Assembly (NCBI RefSeq): GCF_023380025.1
Contig: NZ_CP097253.1
Coordinates: forward strand, 1,178,001-1,242,000
DNA: 64,000 nt
Direction: 5' to 3'
Source of the DNA: Sphingomonas glaciei
GTDB taxonomy: Bacteria; Pseudomonadota; Alphaproteobacteria; Sphingomonadales; Sphingomonadaceae
The notes below the pieces were generated by a model. It did no database searches. It saw only the letters and a program-made list of their open reading frames with translations, and was not told the DNA's origin. Position numbers and translations under genes: made by a program. Positions 37,030 through 46,188 of this stretch are shown here, one piece after another. Within the stretch, counting starts at the first letter, position 1. Each line of letters starts with the position of its first letter.

Positions 37030-37992
37030 ATGAGCCTCATCGTCGCGGTCCAGATGGATCCGCTCGAATCCATCGACATCAAAGGGGATTCGACCTTCGC
37101 GCTGATGCTGGAAGCGCAGGGGCGTGGGCACCGCCTGTACGAGTATCCGGCCGAAGCACTGACCTACGAGGACGGCGCCCTGCGCGCGCTCGCCCGGCCC
37201 GTGACGGTCAAGCGGGCCGAGGGCGATCACTTCGCGCCGGGCGAACCCGCCGCCCTCAACCTGGCCGAGGACGTGGACGTAATCCTGATGCGTCAGGATC
37301 CGCCGTTCGACATGGGCTACATCACGGCTGCGCACCTGCTTGAACGGCTCGAGGGAAAGACCCTGGTGGTCAATGACCCCGCTAACGTCCGCAGCGCGCC
37401 CGAGAAATTGTGGGTGCTGGATTTTGCCCGCTTCATGCCGCCGACCCTGATCACGCGCAGCATGGACGAACTGACTGCCTTTCATCGCCGGCACGGCGAG
37501 ATCGTGATCAAACCGCTTCACGGCAATGCTGGTGCTGCGGTGTTCCGGATCGGTCGCGACGGATCGAACATGCGCGCGCTGGCTGAGTTGTTCTCCGAAA
37601 CCTGGAAGGAGCCTTTCATCGCCCAGGCCTTCCTTCCCGCAGTCAGCGAGGGCGACAAGCGCATCATCCTCGTCGATGGCGATCCGATTGGCGCGATCAA
37701 TCGCGTGCCAGGCGCTGGCGAGATTCGCTCCAACCTCGCCGCCGGCGGCACCGCGCACCGAACCGAGCTGAGCGAGCGCGAGCGGGAGATCTGCGAGGCG
37801 CTTGGCCCCGAACTCCGCCGCCGCGGGCTGCTGTTCGTCGGGATCGACGTGATCGGCGGCATGCTGACCGAGATCAACGTGACGTCGCCGACCGGCCTCG
37901 TCGCGCTCGACCGCTTCGAAGGGATCAACAGCGCCGGGCTGATCTGGGACGCGATCGAGCGCAAGCTTGGCAAGTGTGCCGATCATGGGTGA
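37030..37992 (+). CDS. gshB: Glutathione synthase
   Basis: 320 residues of the ATP-grasp superfamily. VAVQMDPLESIDIKGDSTFA is the characteristic prokaryotic GshB N-terminus (dipeptide/ATP site). LMRQDPPFDMGYI, VVNDPANVRSAPEKLW, IVIKPLHGNAGAAVFRI and GIDVIGGMLTEINVTSPTGL are all present. It joins gamma-glutamylcysteine and glycine; the glutathione reductase gene is at 50605. Its 3' end overlaps the DedA gene by 8 bp. Confidence 0.97.
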   Translation: MSLIVAVQMDPLESIDIKGDSTFALMLEAQGRGHRLYEYPAEALTYEDGALRALARPVTVKRAEGDHFAPGEPAALNLAEDVDVILMRQDPPFDMGYITAAHLLERLEGKTLVVNDPANVRSAPEKLWVLDFARFMPPTLITRSMDELTAFHRRHGEIVIKPLHGNAGAAVFRIGRDGSNMRALAELFSETWKEPFIAQAFLPAVSEGDKRIILVDGDPIGAINRVPGAGEIRSNLAAGGTAHRTELSEREREICEALGPELRRRGLLFVGIDVIGGMLTEINVTSPTGLVALDRFEGINSAGLIWDAIERKLGKCADHG

Positions 37993-38584
37993 TTGGGTCA
38001 TCCGCCTGATCGAACAGACAGGCTACCTCGGCGTCGGCTTCCTGATGTTCCTCGAAACCATCTTTCCGCCGATCCCTTCCGAAGTGATCATGCCGGTCGC
38101 GGGGGTCGCCGCGGCCAAGGGGCAGATGAGCCTTGCCGGGGTCATCGCCGCGGGAACCACCGGGGCGATGCTCGGCAATATCGTTTGGTATCTCGCCGCC
38201 CGGGCGCTCGGGATCATTCGCCTCAAGCCCCTGATCGACCGGTTCGGCCGCTGGATCACGATGGACTGGAATGAAATGCAGCGCGCGGAGCACTGGTTCC
38301 GGCAGAACGGCACCTTCTTCGTCTTCCTCGGCCGCATGCTTCCGACCGTGCGGAGCCTGGTGTCGGTCCCGGCCGGCCTGCTCAAGATGCGCTTCAAGAC
38401 CTTCTTCATCGCGTCGACCATCGGGACGGCAGGATGGACGTCGGCCCTCGCCTATGCCGGCTTCAAACTGCGCGAGCAGTTCACCGAGGTAGACCAGTGG
38501 CTGGGTCCCGTCAGCAACGCGATCCTGGTGACACTCGTCCTCGGCTACCTCTGGCGCCTGATCCGCTATCGCGCGACGAATTGA
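37985..38584 (+). CDS. DedA family inner-membrane protein
   Basis: 199 residues with several hydrophobic segments. LETIFPPIPSEVIMPVAGVA and GAMLGNIVWYLAARALG are followed by the conserved FLGRMLPTVRSLVSVPAGLL, the SNARE-associated/VTT domain signature. DedA proteins act as lipid (undecaprenyl phosphate or phospholipid) transporters or flippases and support envelope and pH homeostasis. The ATG at 37985 lies 8 bases before the end of gshB. Confidence 0.92.
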   Translation: MGDWVIRLIEQTGYLGVGFLMFLETIFPPIPSEVIMPVAGVAAAKGQMSLAGVIAAGTTGAMLGNIVWYLAARALGIIRLKPLIDRFGRWITMDWNEMQRAEHWFRQNGTFFVFLGRMLPTVRSLVSVPAGLLKMRFKTFFIASTIGTAGWTSALAYAGFKLREQFTEVDQWLGPVSNAILVTLVLGYLWRLIRYRATN

Positions 38585-38645
38585 TCCACTTCGGTTGATG
38601 TCATTAGGTAGACCTATACGAACATCCAACCGTTCCAGATCTTTA

Positions 38646-38672
38646 GCCCCGCGTTAACCCGCCGGGGCCTTT
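38646..38672 (+). terminator. Putative terminator after DedA gene
   Basis: GCCCCG and CGGGGC pair around an 11-base loop, followed by CTTT. The U-run is short. It lies between convergent genes (DedA and xerC); the remaining intergenic bases 38585-38730 show nothing else recognisable. Confidence 0.4.
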
Positions 38673-38730
38673 GTCCAAGTGGTCGAGGCGGCCGGTCAAA
38701 CCCACAGCCGGTCGCCTTGACAGCTCATCG

Positions 38731-39654
38731 TCAGGAACGCGGGTGCGCGGTGCGCCAGACGTCGAGCATGTGCGCCGCATCCACCGCTGTATAAACCTGC
38801 GTCGAACTGAGGCTGGCATGGCCGAGCAGTTCCTGGAGCGAGCGCAGGTCAGCTCCGCCGGCGAGCAGGTGGGTGGCAAAGCTGTGGCGCAGCGCATGGG
38901 GCGTGATGCGATCGCTCAGCCCAAGCGTCCTGCGCGCCGTCGCCACCGCCCGCCGCACCACGTCGCCGCTGAGCGGCCCGCCCTTGGCGCCGCGAAACAG
39001 CGGCTGCCCGGGTTCGAGCGGCCAGGGGCATAACGCGGCGTAATTCGCCATCGCATCAGCCACCACCGGGAGGATCGCGACGATCCGGGTCTTGTTGCGC
39101 TTGCCGGTGACCCGCAGCGTTTCGCCTAGCGGGTGCGCTTCCGCCGGTAGTCCCAGCGCCTCGGAAATGCGCAGGCCGGAGCCGTAGAGTAACAACAGCA
39201 GAGCGGTGTCGCGCGCCGCAATCCACGGCTCGCGCGCCAAGGCACCAGTCTCTTCCGCGAGCGCCATTGCATCAGCTGGAGCAGCCGGACGCGGCAGGGT
39301 GCGGGGGCGCTTGGGACTGGCGATACGAGGCAGCGCCAGCGCCACCCCCTGCTGCTCCGCGGCGAACCGCAGAAAGGCCCGGACAGCAGACATTTCGCGC
39401 GCTGCGGCCGACGGACCCAGCCCCTCCCCTCTCCGCCGGGCGAGGAAGGCCCGCAGGTCCGTCGCTTCGACCTGGGTCAGTTTGGCAGGGCTCGGCAACT
39501 CGCCAAGATGCACCGCAAGAAAGTCGATCAATCGATGGGCCGTAGCGACATAGGCGCGCGCGGTGTGCGGGCTGGAACGGCGGTCTAACCGCAACTGGGC
39601 GTCGAACCTGGCGGCGAGGGACCGCGCGTCGGTGTTCAGGGGTTCAGCGTCCAC
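38731..39654 (-). CDS. xerC: Tyrosine recombinase XerC
   Basis: 307 residues. An N-terminal SAM-like core-binding domain (SSPHTARAYVATAHRLIDFL) is followed by the catalytic domain. It contains Arg in YGSGLRISEALGL, Lys in VTGKRNKTR, the HALRHSFATHLLAGGADLRS box, LLGHASLSST and the nucleophile Tyr in TQVYTAVD. It resolves chromosome dimers at dif with XerD. It directly follows and overlaps a DUF484 gene, the context found for xerC (not xerD) in many Proteobacteria. Confidence 0.93.
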   Translation of the reverse strand: MDAEPLNTDARSLAARFDAQLRLDRRSSPHTARAYVATAHRLIDFLAVHLGELPSPAKLTQVEATDLRAFLARRRGEGLGPSAAAREMSAVRAFLRFAAEQQGVALALPRIASPKRPRTLPRPAAPADAMALAEETGALAREPWIAARDTALLLLLYGSGLRISEALGLPAEAHPLGETLRVTGKRNKTRIVAILPVVADAMANYAALCPWPLEPGQPLFRGAKGGPLSGDVVRRAVATARRTLGLSDRITPHALRHSFATHLLAGGADLRSLQELLGHASLSSTQVYTAVDAAHMLDVWRTAHPRS

Positions 39655-40193
39655 CGCTGCAGCATAGCGCCGAGGCTCGCTCCGAGGAACAGCAGCAATT
39701 CGGAGCCATGATGGCCGTCGAGCGGCTCGGCCCCGCGCTGTCCAAGCAGAAGGATGGCTTCGGGCAAGGCGGCGGGCAGCCGGATCAGCGCTTCCGCCCC
39801 GATCAGGTCACAGGCCGGCCCGAACAGCGCATGGCCCCGCGCCACGCTACGGACCTCGACCGGTTCGCCGCCACTCACCCACTGGCGCAGCAATGCGGCT
39901 TCGCAATGCTGCACGCCGCTCGAATCGACCCGGAAGCCCTGCGGACCGACGACCAGGCCAAGCGCGACGGCATCGAGGCCGAGGATCAATGGCCATTCCT
40001 GCACCACGACATGCAGCAGGTGATCGAAATCGGTCGCGTCGAGGGCGGCAAGCACCGCCTGGTGGATGGCGGCAACAGCGCCCGACTGGCCGCGGGCAAA
40101 GGCGAGCAGATCCTCCCGCGCCTCTTCGGCGGCGGCCACGCGCTCACGCAGCCGCGCCAATGCATGATCCTCGAAGGAGAGGAGCTGTCCCAT
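39636..40193 (-). CDS. DUF484 family protein
   Basis: 185 residues. A predicted N-terminal coiled coil (HALARLRERVAAAEEAREDL) precedes a GAF-like domain with DHLLHVVVQEWPLILGLDAV and LIRLPAALPEAILLLGQRG, the DUF484 pattern. Function unknown; the family is almost always encoded next to xerC. Here the genes overlap by 19 bp. It follows the transaldolase gene by 53 bp on the same strand. Confidence 0.85.
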   Translation of the reverse strand: MGQLLSFEDHALARLRERVAAAEEAREDLLAFARGQSGAVAAIHQAVLAALDATDFDHLLHVVVQEWPLILGLDAVALGLVVGPQGFRVDSSGVQHCEAALLRQWVSGGEPVEVRSVARGHALFGPACDLIGAEALIRLPAALPEAILLLGQRGAEPLDGHHGSELLLFLGASLGAMLQRWTLNP

Positions 40194-40246
40194 GGCGGCA
40201 GTGTATGCCTGGGAAGGTTAACGTCCAGTGCCTGGAGGCAACGGTC

Positions 40247-40900
40247 TTAGCCGATCTTCTGCCCGGTCGCTTCCCAGTCCTTGAGGAAGGCGGCTATGCC
40301 CTTGTCCGTCAGGGGGTGCGAGAAGAGCTGGCGGATGACGCTGGGCGGCGCGGTCATCACGTCGGCGCCCAGCTTGGCGCTTTCGTGAACATGGATCGGG
40401 CTGCGTACGCTGGCGACCAGGATCTCGGTCCCGAAATCGTAATTGTCGTAGATCATCCGGATGTCGGCGATCAGCTCCATTCCAGGATAGCCGACGTCGT
40501 CGTGGCGGCCGACGAACGGGGAAATGAAGCTCGCCCCCGCCTTGGCCGCCAGCAAAGCCTGGTTGGCCGAGAAGCAGAGCGTCACGTTCACCATCGTGCC
40601 ATCGCTGGTCAGCGCCTTGCACGTCTTCAATCCGTCGATCGTCAACGGAACCTTGATCGTGATATTGTCGGCGATCCGGCGCAGCACCTCGGCCTCGCGC
40701 ATCATCTCAGCATGGTCGAGCGCGATGACTTCGGCCGACACCGGCCCCGGGCAGATGCGGGCGATCTCGGTGACCGTTTCGATGAAGTCGCCGCCCGATT
40801 TCTTCACCAGCGACGGGTTGGTCGTGACCCCGTCAAGCAGACCGGTGTCCATCAGCTCGCGGATGTCGGCGAGGTCGGCGGTGTCGGCGAAGAACTTCAT
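40247..40900 (-). CDS. fsa: Transaldolase / fructose-6-phosphate aldolase
   Basis: 217-residue class I aldolase of the short (MipB/TalC) family. [20 protein letters not shown] and [13 protein letters not shown] are the N-terminal signature, [16 protein letters not shown] carries the Schiff-base lysine, and [19 protein letters not shown] and SPFVGRHDD complete it. Whether it acts as transaldolase or fructose-6-phosphate aldolase cannot be settled by eye. It is divergent from the enoyl-CoA hydratase with 58 bp between them. Confidence 0.93.
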   Translation of the reverse strand: MKFFADTADLADIRELMDTGLLDGVTTNPSLVKKSGGDFIETVTEIARICPGPVSAEVIALDHAEMMREAEVLRRIADNITIKVPLTIDGLKTCKALTSDGTMVNVTLCFSANQALLAAKAGASFISPFVGRHDDVGYPGMELIADIRMIYDNYDFGTEILVASVRSPIHVHESAKLGADVMTAPPSVIRQLFSHPLTDKGIAAFLKDWEATGQKIG

Positions 40901-40958
40901 GGCGATACGATCCCAAGTGCAGTTGCCCTGCGCTTAGCGGCGCGGCACACAGGCGTCC

Positions 40959-41720
40959 ATGACCGACCACGTCCTGCACGAGCGCCGCGGCGCCCATCTC
41001 CGCCTCTCGCTGAACCGGCCAGAGCGGCGCAATGCGATCACCGTCGCCATGTACGCGGCGCTGGCCGATGCGATTACCGCCGCGCAGGACAACCCGGACA
41101 TCCGCGTCATCACGCTGGAGGGTGAAGGCGTCGATTTCACCGGCGGGAACGACCTCGCCGACTTCATGAAAGAGATGCCGCAGGACGGGCAGACCGACAT
41201 CCCGGTCTGGCGGCTGTTGCGGGCGCTCGCGACGAACCAGCTCCCGTTGATCGCCGCGGTACATGGCAATGCGGTGGGCATCGGCACCACCATGCTATTC
41301 CATTGCGACCTGGTGGTCGCCGAGGAGGGTACGCGCTTCAAAATGCCGTTCACCGAATTGGGGCTCGTTCCCGAGGCCGCCAGTTCGCTGATCCTTCCGC
41401 GCCTGGCCGGCCGCCAACTCGCCGCCAAATATCTCCTGCTGGGCGAGTCCTTCGGGGTGGAGGAGGCCGAGCGCTTCGGCCTTGTCACGCACCGTGCCGC
41501 GAGCGGCGAATTGGCCGAGCGCCTGGAAGCCGTGGTCGCCACCCTCCTCTCCCGCCCGCCGGAGGCCACGCGGCTGACCCAGCGCCTGCTCCGCGGGACG
41601 TCGCACGATGAAGTGCTGGAGCGGATGGACCTAGAGAACGGTCACTTCTCGGAGCGGCTGACTTCGGACGAGGTCAGGGCCGCGATCAGCGCCTTCTTTA
41701 TGTCGCGGCAGCGGGCATAG
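40959..41720 (+). CDS. Enoyl-CoA hydratase/isomerase family protein
   Basis: 253 residues of the crotonase fold. SLNRPERRNAITVAMYAALA is the N-terminal block; the first oxyanion-hole segment is GVDFTGGNDLADF and the second IAAVHGNAVGIGTTMLFHCD. The catalytic region PFTELGLVPEAASSLILPRL has Glu at one family position and Ala near the other, so isomerase or another crotonase activity is as likely as classical hydratase. It converges on the TadE-like gene with a 23-bp overlap. Confidence 0.88.
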   Translation: MTDHVLHERRGAHLRLSLNRPERRNAITVAMYAALADAITAAQDNPDIRVITLEGEGVDFTGGNDLADFMKEMPQDGQTDIPVWRLLRALATNQLPLIAAVHGNAVGIGTTMLFHCDLVVAEEGTRFKMPFTELGLVPEAASSLILPRLAGRQLAAKYLLLGESFGVEEAERFGLVTHRAASGELAERLEAVVATLLSRPPEATRLTQRLLRGTSHDEVLERMDLENGHFSERLTSDEVRAAISAFFMSRQRA

Positions 41721-42153
41721 GAGCGCCGGTCACGTAGACGCGCTTGGTACGGGTGAAGACCATCACCGGACCATTCACGAAGATGAGGTTGGTCGGCATC
41801 CGGTAGATCACCTGCAGGTCGAGATACGGGATCGTTGCGGTGGAAGGACTGGGGGTGACGGTCGGCTCATCGAACGTGCCGTAGGTCGATGAGAATCGCC
41901 GCAGCTTGATGCGAGCGATGATGTCCGCATTGGACGGGCGTCGGCAGCCGGTCGCCAGAGTCGGATTGACACAGAGAGTGGCGAAGCGAGCGCCTTCGCC
42001 AAGCGCGTTCTGAATGCCATTGTTGGCATGCATGGCGAGACCGAATTGAGTGATGCCCCAGATCATCGTGAGGAGGACCGGGAGGGCAAGCGCCGTCTCG
42101 ACCATCGCGCCGCCGGTTTCGTCCCGAAGAAGAGTGCGCGCGATGCTCATCAT
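41698..42153 (-). CDS. TadE-like pilus assembly protein (second)
   Basis: 151 residues. After a short basic N-terminus comes a TadE-type pseudopilin helix: DETGGAMVETALALPVLLTM, with Glu at the +5-like position of the helix, then a periplasmic domain. The start at 42153 overlaps the stop of the upstream TadE gene as ATGA. TadE/F minor pseudopilins join the Flp pilus made by the Tad secretion apparatus; the Tad ATPase and secretin are not in this window. Confidence 0.82.
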   Translation of the reverse strand: MMSIARTLLRDETGGAMVETALALPVLLTMIWGITQFGLAMHANNGIQNALGEGARFATLCVNPTLATGCRRPSNADIIARIKLRRFSSTYGTFDEPTVTPSPSTATIPYLDLQVIYRMPTNLIFVNGPVMVFTRTKRVYVTGAPMPAAAT

Positions 42154-42638
42154 TGAACCCTCAGTGCCGCGCGTGCCTTGACGACCACCTTGCCCTGCGA
42201 GTTCGCCTGGAGCCACGGCATCTTGAATGTGGGATTATAGGCTTTTTCCAGGCTAACCTGGAGAAAGCGGCTGTATTGCACGCCTGGATCGCAGACCTTC
42301 TTGTAGTCGTCATCCATCTTGGCGAAGGTGGTGAACTGCGAGGTGCCATTGCACTCAAGCCAGTATTTCACCACGACCGCGCTGGAATCGATTCCGGCCT
42401 CGGTCGCGGCTTCGGACTTCAAGGTCGCGTAGATGCCGGTTTGCGGATCGGCCTGAACCCCCTGCATCGCCTTTTCGATCGCGCGCTGCGCGACCTGTTC
42501 GAGCAGGAGCTTCTCGTTGTAGCCCTTTCCAAGGTCGACGATGGCGAACAGCACGCCGGTCAGGATCGGCGCGATCAGCGCGAGTTCGACAACCGATGAG
42601 CCGGACTCGTCCTTCCAAGGCAGGCGAAACCAGATCAC
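42150..42638 (-). CDS. TadE-like pilus assembly protein (first)
   Basis: 162 residues. WKDESGSSVVELALIAPILT is the TadE N-terminal helix with the conserved Glu, followed by a periplasmic region with two cysteines (WLECNGTSQF, KKVCDPGVQYS). It overlaps the TadG stop as ATGA and the next TadE-like gene likewise, giving a translationally coupled tadG-tadE-tadE set. Confidence 0.84.
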   Translation of the reverse strand: MIWFRLPWKDESGSSVVELALIAPILTGVLFAIVDLGKGYNEKLLLEQVAQRAIEKAMQGVQADPQTGIYATLKSEAATEAGIDSSAVVVKYWLECNGTSQFTTFAKMDDDYKKVCDPGVQYSRFLQVSLEKAYNPTFKMPWLQANSQGKVVVKARAALRVQ

Positions 42639-43936
42639 GCCACCAGCCTCACGTGACGGCCGAGGATCGCATTCGGGTCCGAGCCATCATTGCAGCTGTT
42701 GTTGATCGTGTTGGTGATCCCGCTGTTACCGGAGAACTCCACCGTCCAGGAGACAAACTGGGCGCAGGTGAACCTGAGCCCGGCGTTACCGTTGATGTTG
42801 AGGTGGGTGCGGGGAAAATACATTGCTCCGCCGAAGGTCGAAGTCGACGTGCCGTTGATATGATTCGCGTTGTTGTTCGTCGGGACGGCGCGGCGATCCT
42901 GGTAGAACAACAAGCCGCTGTAAGGGCCCGAAGACGGCGCCGTCATGTTCGCATTGGCCTGAGCGTTCATGGTCACCCGGCCGATGTCGGTCGACGTCGC
43001 GTCGCTGTTGCTCAGGATGATTGTGCAGCCGGTGCAACTGATGTTGGCGTTGGAGCCGAGATCGAAGTTGCCTCCGTCGATGTAGTAGGTCGCCGACTGC
43101 AGCTTTAATGTGCCGTTGACTGACATGTCGCTGACGCAGACGACGCTGCCAGCCGTATCGACCGTGGTGCGGTCGACATTGCCATTGTTCGGGACGTCGA
43201 GCTTGTTGGAATTGCCCTTGCAGGGTGAGACCGTCGGGGGGCTGATTCCGGCGTAGGGATCGTCCTGCTTGACCGTGAACGGCAGCAGTTCTGCGCCGTT
43301 CCAGTTGTTGCTGGCTGGCACTGCCCCCACCGCCGCGACTGGGGAGGCAAAGACGTCGGATGAACCGGTAGCGATCGCGGCGGTCAGCGACGTCGAATTG
43401 GTGATCATTCCGCAGCCGAGATTGATGTCGCCGTTACCCGTCGCGGTGATCCCGGTTGCCGCAGTGTTGACCAGGCTGACGACGCAATAGACCCCGGTGC
43501 GGATAGTCGCGGCGGTGGCGCCTGCGGAGATCGTCAGTTGCGGCAGGAACATCGACGAAAAAGCGGGGATTTGAGTGCGGGTCAGTTCGACCCTGACAGG
43601 ATTGGCCCACCCGGCGGCCGCTGGGAAGCTGACGGCAACATCGGCGGCAGTCAGCGGAAGGCCCGTCGCATTGCGACTGTTGGGATTGTTGCCCGAGATA
43701 TTGAGTTCGTAGTCGACTGCCTGGCTTGCGGTCTGAGACGCGCCCTGCACGGTCGCATAGACACCAGCGAGCGCGGCCGAGTCTGCAGCGCGCTGGAGCT
43801 GACGCTTGGTCAGCGCCCATTGCACGGTGTCCACGGCCAGGCCGGCCGATCCGATGATCAGCGGCATGGCGAATCCCGCCAGGATCAGCACGTTTCCGCG
43901 CTCGTTGCGCTGGAGCTTCTTCAGCAGTCGCAGCAT
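42635..43936 (-). CDS. TadG-type pilus assembly protein
   Basis: 433 residues. QRNERGNVLILAGFAMPLII is the Tad/TadG N-terminal transmembrane motif, followed by VDTVQWALTKRQLQRAADSA, typical of TadG-like proteins. The remainder is a long Asn/Ser/Thr/Gly-rich periplasmic region with repeated small-residue strands (for example GDINLGCGMITNSTSLTAAI), without a complete von Willebrand A domain visible. It probably anchors or stabilises Flp/Tad pili. First gene of the three-gene set, divergent from telA. Confidence 0.85.
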   Translation of the reverse strand: MLRLLKKLQRNERGNVLILAGFAMPLIIGSAGLAVDTVQWALTKRQLQRAADSAALAGVYATVQGASQTASQAVDYELNISGNNPNSRNATGLPLTAADVAVSFPAAAGWANPVRVELTRTQIPAFSSMFLPQLTISAGATAATIRTGVYCVVSLVNTAATGITATGNGDINLGCGMITNSTSLTAAIATGSSDVFASPVAAVGAVPASNNWNGAELLPFTVKQDDPYAGISPPTVSPCKGNSNKLDVPNNGNVDRTTVDTAGSVVCVSDMSVNGTLKLQSATYYIDGGNFDLGSNANISCTGCTIILSNSDATSTDIGRVTMNAQANANMTAPSSGPYSGLLFYQDRRAVPTNNNANHINGTSTSTFGGAMYFPRTHLNINGNAGLRFTCAQFVSWTVEFSGNSGITNTINNSCNDGSDPNAILGRHVRLVA

Positions 43937-44036
43937 CGAATGGCCTCAATTCCTCTGAACCGGACGAGTCTTAGACGAAGCACGGTAAGCAATTCCCTCC
44001 GGAACGAGGTTAACGACACCTTGACCCACCGCCGCC

Positions 44037-44065
44037 TTGAAGCGCCGCTGTATCAGCCATATCAT
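44037..44065 (+). promoter_or_regulatory. Candidate sigma-70 promoter of telA
   Basis: TTGAAG (44037-44042), a 17-bp spacer and TATCAT (44060-44065) lie 69 bp upstream of the telA start within the 197-bp divergent region between tadG and telA. Confidence 0.5.
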
Positions 44066-44133
44066 ACACTCGCTTCTTGCACCGGGGCCCAGCGGCGGCC
44101 ATGTTCGCAGGCAAGAAGGGGATGAAGGATATC

Positions 44134-45360
44134 ATGGCTACCGACCCGACCGAGACCCAGACCGCCTCGCCGACCGCGACCAAGCTGAAGCTAGACCCGC
44201 CGGCAGCGCTTCAGGCAGTCGTGCCGCAGGAAGCCGCTGGCCTGGTGCCGCTGAAGGAGACCGAGCGAACCGAGCTCGAGAAAAAGGTCGACGGCTTCGT
44301 CGATGAGCTCGTCGCGCTGGACAGCAATTCGCCTGAGTTCGGCCGGAAGGTCGATCAGCTGACGGCCATGGGCCGCAAGGAGATTTCGGAGGCGGCCGGG
44401 GCGTCGAACCGCTTCCTTGACCGGCCGGTCAAGGCGATCGACAGCGATACCGGCATCGGCGCCGACCTGACGCAGCTGCGCACCACCGTCGAGGCGCTTG
44501 ATCCCAAGCGTAACGGCGCCCTGACCCCGACCAAGAAGCTGTTCGGGCTGATCCCGTTCGGCAAGTCGATCAAGAACTACTTCCGCCAGTATCAGAGCGC
44601 GCAGGGGCACATCAGCGCGATCCTGGCGCGGCTGCAAAGCGGCAAGGACGAGCTGTTGATGGACAATGCCGCCATCGACACTGAGCGTGCCAATCTGTGG
44701 AAAACGATGCACAAGCTCGAGCAGATGATCCACATCTCCAAGGCGCTCGACGGCAAGCTGGAAGAGAAGGCCGCCGAGCTCGACGCGACCGAGCCGATGA
44801 AGGCCAAGGCGATCCGCGAGACCGCCCTGTTCTACACCCGCCAGCGGACTACTGACCTGCTGACGCAGATGGCGGTGACCGTGCAGGGCTATCTGGCGCT
44901 GGACATCGTCAAGAAGAACAATGTCGAGCTGGTGAAGGGCGTCGACCGCGCGTCGACCACGACCGTTTCGGCGCTCAGGACCGCGGTGACGGTCGCGCAG
45001 GCGCTGACCAACCAGCGGCTGGTGCTGGAGCAGATCAGCGCGCTAAACACGACCACCGCGGGAATGATCGATTCGACCGGTCAGCTTCTCAAGAGCCAGT
45101 CGGCGAGCATCCACGAGCAGGCGGCGAGTTCAACCATCCCGCTCGACACGCTGCAGCGGGCGTTCCAGAACATCTACGATACGATGGACTCGATCGACAG
45201 CTTCAAGCTGAAGGCGCTCGAGAATATGAAGCAGACGGTGAATACCCTCGGCAACGAGGTGGAGAAGAGCCGCGGCTATATCGCCCGGGCGGAGGGGGCC
45301 AATAGCGGCGGCGGGAAGCTGGAAGCCAGTTCGCCTTTCGCGACGATCGAGGCCAAGTGA
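44134..45360 (+). CDS. TelA/KlaA-type toxic anion resistance protein
   Basis: 408 residues from the ATG at 44134, with GAAGGA about 6 bases upstream. Long alpha-helical protein with the TelA family pattern: LFGLIPFGKSIKNYFRQYQS, LWKTMHKLEQMIHISKALD, then VQGYLALDIVKKNNVELVKG and RASTTTVSALRTAVTVAQAL. Named for tellurite resistance, the family more generally supports envelope stress tolerance and is often paired with an XpaC-like membrane protein. The downstream gene overlaps by GTGA and fills that role here. Confidence 0.92.
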   Translation: MATDPTETQTASPTATKLKLDPPAALQAVVPQEAAGLVPLKETERTELEKKVDGFVDELVALDSNSPEFGRKVDQLTAMGRKEISEAAGASNRFLDRPVKAIDSDTGIGADLTQLRTTVEALDPKRNGALTPTKKLFGLIPFGKSIKNYFRQYQSAQGHISAILARLQSGKDELLMDNAAIDTERANLWKTMHKLEQMIHISKALDGKLEEKAAELDATEPMKAKAIRETALFYTRQRTTDLLTQMAVTVQGYLALDIVKKNNVELVKGVDRASTTTVSALRTAVTVAQALTNQRLVLEQISALNTTTAGMIDSTGQLLKSQSASIHEQAASSTIPLDTLQRAFQNIYDTMDSIDSFKLKALENMKQTVNTLGNEVEKSRGYIARAEGANSGGGKLEASSPFATIEAK

Positions 45361-46079
45361 GCGAGACCGACGACAAGGTGTCCAAGGCGCTGGCCCGGTT
45401 CGACCGGGTGATGGCGGTGGTCGACGAAAAGCAGGGGCCAGTTGCGACGCAGGCGCGCCAGGAGCGGCAGCGCACCATCCGCCGTTATGGCAAGGCGACC
45501 CGAAATGCGGCGCTGGCGCTGCTGGCGGTCAGCATTGCGACGATCGGGCTGGGCATCGTGACGCCGATCGGGCTGTTCGGCTTTCTCGCGGCAGTGCTGC
45601 TGGCGGTGGCGATCGCCGGGCTGCTGTTCGTGTGGGGTGCGCGAGAGGAGCCGATGACGTCGGTGCCCAAGGACCTGCCCAACGGCGAGATGGTGCAGCG
45701 GTTCGGAAGCTACCTGTACCAGAACCGCCGCGCCCTGCCCGCCCCTGCGCAGGAAGTGGTGGACTCGATCAGCGGCAGGCTCGGCACGCTCAAGCAGACG
45801 CTGGAACGCACCGACCCGATGGACCCCGACGCACAGGACGCGCGGCGGCTGATGAGCATCCACCTGCCCGGCCTGATCGACCGCTACGCTAAGGTTCCGC
45901 CCGCCTATCGCGGCGAGGCCGACGGCGAGGGCAAGACCATCGACCAGCGGCTGGTCGAGGGACTGAACGCCACGCGCACCGCGCTGGGCGAAGTCAGTGA
46001 GCGCTTGGCCAAGCGCGACGTCGATGCGTTCAGCACGCAGGGGCGCTTTATCGAGAGCAAATACGGGCAGGCCGACTGA
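45357..46079 (+). CDS. TelA-linked membrane protein (XpaC-like position)
   Basis: 240 residues, GTG start overlapping the telA stop. Two adjacent transmembrane helices (about residues 50-90: AALALLAVSIATIGLGIV and LFGFLAAVLLAVAIAGLLF) separate a charged N-terminal helix from a long cytoplasmic helical C-terminus (VVDSISGRLGTLKQTLERT). In many genomes telA is accompanied by xpaC, whose product has the same size and layout. Sequence-level membership is not obvious, so the call rests on topology and coupling. Confidence 0.65.
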   Translation: MSETDDKVSKALARFDRVMAVVDEKQGPVATQARQERQRTIRRYGKATRNAALALLAVSIATIGLGIVTPIGLFGFLAAVLLAVAIAGLLFVWGAREEPMTSVPKDLPNGEMVQRFGSYLYQNRRALPAPAQEVVDSISGRLGTLKQTLERTDPMDPDAQDARRLMSIHLPGLIDRYAKVPPAYRGEADGEGKTIDQRLVEGLNATRTALGEVSERLAKRDVDAFSTQGRFIESKYGQAD

Positions 46080-46163
46080 GCTCCAAGGTTGGAAAGTGTT
46101 CCTTTGCATGCACCGTTGCGGCGATCACAATAGTTTAAGTCCTAACCGCTGGTTGTGAAGCAA

Positions 46164-46188
46164 AGCGGATAGGCAGTCGTGATCCGCT
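46164..46188. promoter_or_regulatory. Inverted repeat abutting the LuxR-type gene start
   Basis: AGCGGAT and ATCCGCT form perfect 7-bp arms with an 11-base spacer; the right arm ends on the base before the ATG at 46189. It could be an autoregulatory operator or an mRNA hairpin at the ribosome binding region, where no good Shine-Dalgarno sequence is seen. Confidence 0.45.

Noticed and set aside
38585..38730. Possible tRNA in the gap after the DedA gene
   Set aside because: No cloverleaf, T-loop GTTC or CCA-compatible acceptor stem could be drawn; only a terminator-like hairpin is visible.
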